The position numbers were made by a program, and so were the translations under genes. The notes beneath the pieces were generated by a model that did not search any database, had not been told where the DNA came from, and saw only the letters and a program-made list of their open reading frames with translations. Below are positions 63,555 through 64,000 of a stretch of DNA of 64,000 nucleotides, piece by piece; positions within the stretch are counted from its first letter, which is position 1; each line of letters starts with the position of its first letter. This DNA is from FEN-1219 sp963810755 (lineage in GTDB: Bacteria; Pseudomonadota; Gammaproteobacteria; Steroidobacterales; Rariloculaceae). The stretch spans positions 136,709-200,708 of the forward strand of contig CAWEOP010000004.1 in NCBI GenBank assembly GCA_963810755.1, read 5' to 3'.

Positions 63555-64000
63555 CTACTGAATAGCCTCGGCGAGCTTGTGCTGCTGGCTCGCGCGTGGC
63601 TTTACGCCGAACCGACGCGCCAAGCATCAACAAACCAACGCCCAGAAGTGACAGGGTGCCCGGCTCTGGCACGGACGTAGTGAACGCCTTGCCATCCGCA
63701 ATCACGAACGCAAGCCCGCCGTCCGAGCCGGAATAAAAACTGCTGCTCGCGCCGTCGAGAGTAAGGCTCCAGGAGACCGAGCCGAGGGCCCCTACTCCCA
63801 GAATAGTCCACAGGTAATTGCCAGCGACAATGTCGCGCAAAGCTGAGTAGGTACTGCCGCCGCCGACTGCGAAGGTATCACCGGCCAAAGTCGGTCCCAA
63901 AAGGGTCCAGGCTCCCGCCCCACCCAACCCGCTCGACGAAATATCGACCTTAAGCGGAATCGCGAACGCCGAGGACGCTGACGTCAAGCACGCGATGAGC
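63555..64000 (-). CDS. PEP-CTERM sorted protein, cut by the window edge, one likely frameshift
   Basis: The 5' end lies beyond the window. The visible part begins inside a signal peptide (LIACLTSASSAFA-IPLKV), continues as a glycine/serine-rich secreted domain (GGSTYSALRDIVAGNYLWTI), and ends in a standard sorting signal: VPEPGTLSLLGVGLLMLGAS followed by VRRK. PEP-CTERM proteins stop within about 10-20 residues after this, but the frame runs on for about 115 more codons to 63265, inside the HDOD gene. One base change near 63600 restores a stop at 63555. The pattern of the protein is certain; the end is inferred. Confidence 0.8.

Overview
The window is chromosomal DNA from a high-GC Gammaproteobacterium. 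Two things point there: the conserved run rpsB-tsf-pyrH-frr-uppS-cdsA-rseP-bamA-skp-lpxD-fabZ-lpxA-lpxB-dnaE with map-glnD-dapD transcribed away from rpsB, and a glrK-qseG-glrR operon. GTP-dependent PckG, PEP-CTERM proteins with a PrsR-type regulator, and DUF11 surface proteins suggest an uncultured or environmental lineage near Steroidobacteraceae, Woeseiaceae or Nevskiales. That placement is inference only. No rRNA, tRNA, CRISPR array, insertion sequence or prophage was seen.

Layout. (1) 1-16.4 kb, minus strand: translation and nucleotide genes, isoprenoid carrier and phospholipid synthesis, outer-membrane assembly, lipid A synthesis and DNA polymerase III alpha (dnaE, cut by the left edge). 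The dxr gene usual in this cluster is absent, and so is rnhB. (2) 16.4-20.75 kb, plus: map, glnD, dapD. (3) 20.8-30.5 kb: phosphate genes in two minus-strand blocks, pstSCAB and phoB-phoR-phoU-dsbB, separated by plus-strand dapE and a 242-bp nested palindromic element. (4) 30.5-33.1 kb: tsaB and a DinG/YoaA helicase. (5) 33.2-41.5 kb: a four-gene operon of secreted DUF11-type proteins ending in a 1772-residue protein with a predicted beta-barrel end. This is the best candidate for an undescribed system. (6) 41.7-47.3 kb: pckG, a ParDE toxin-antitoxin pair with a clear operator, a cyclase-FHA fusion protein, a methyltransferase and dusA. (7) 47.4-53.2 kb: a multi-sensor GGDEF-EAL protein and a lipoprotein zinc metalloprotease with a small exported partner. 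(8) 53.5-58.0 kb, plus: galE and glrK-qseG-glrR, closed by a textbook terminator. (9) 58-64 kb: a PEP-CTERM neighbourhood with two PEP-CTERM proteins, prsR, a sugar aminotransferase, a MobA-like protein and an HDOD protein.

Sequence quality. Several genes can be read only by changing frame: lpxB, dapD, pstS, dusA, and nearly everything from 58.0 to 61.5 kb. Conserved motifs are intact on both sides of each break, and lpxB and dapD are normally essential. These are therefore most likely single-base assembly errors, not pseudogenes. Coordinates for these genes span the restored reading.

How the genes work together. Envelope building dominates: BamA, Skp, RseP, Lpx, UppS and CdsA build the outer membrane; DsbB supports disulfide formation; the DUF11 and PEP-CTERM proteins decorate the surface; GalE and the aminotransferase supply nucleotide sugars. 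Control layers are phosphate (PhoBRU), sigma-54 regulators (GlrR, PrsR) and cyclic nucleotides (the cyclase-FHA and GGDEF-EAL proteins).
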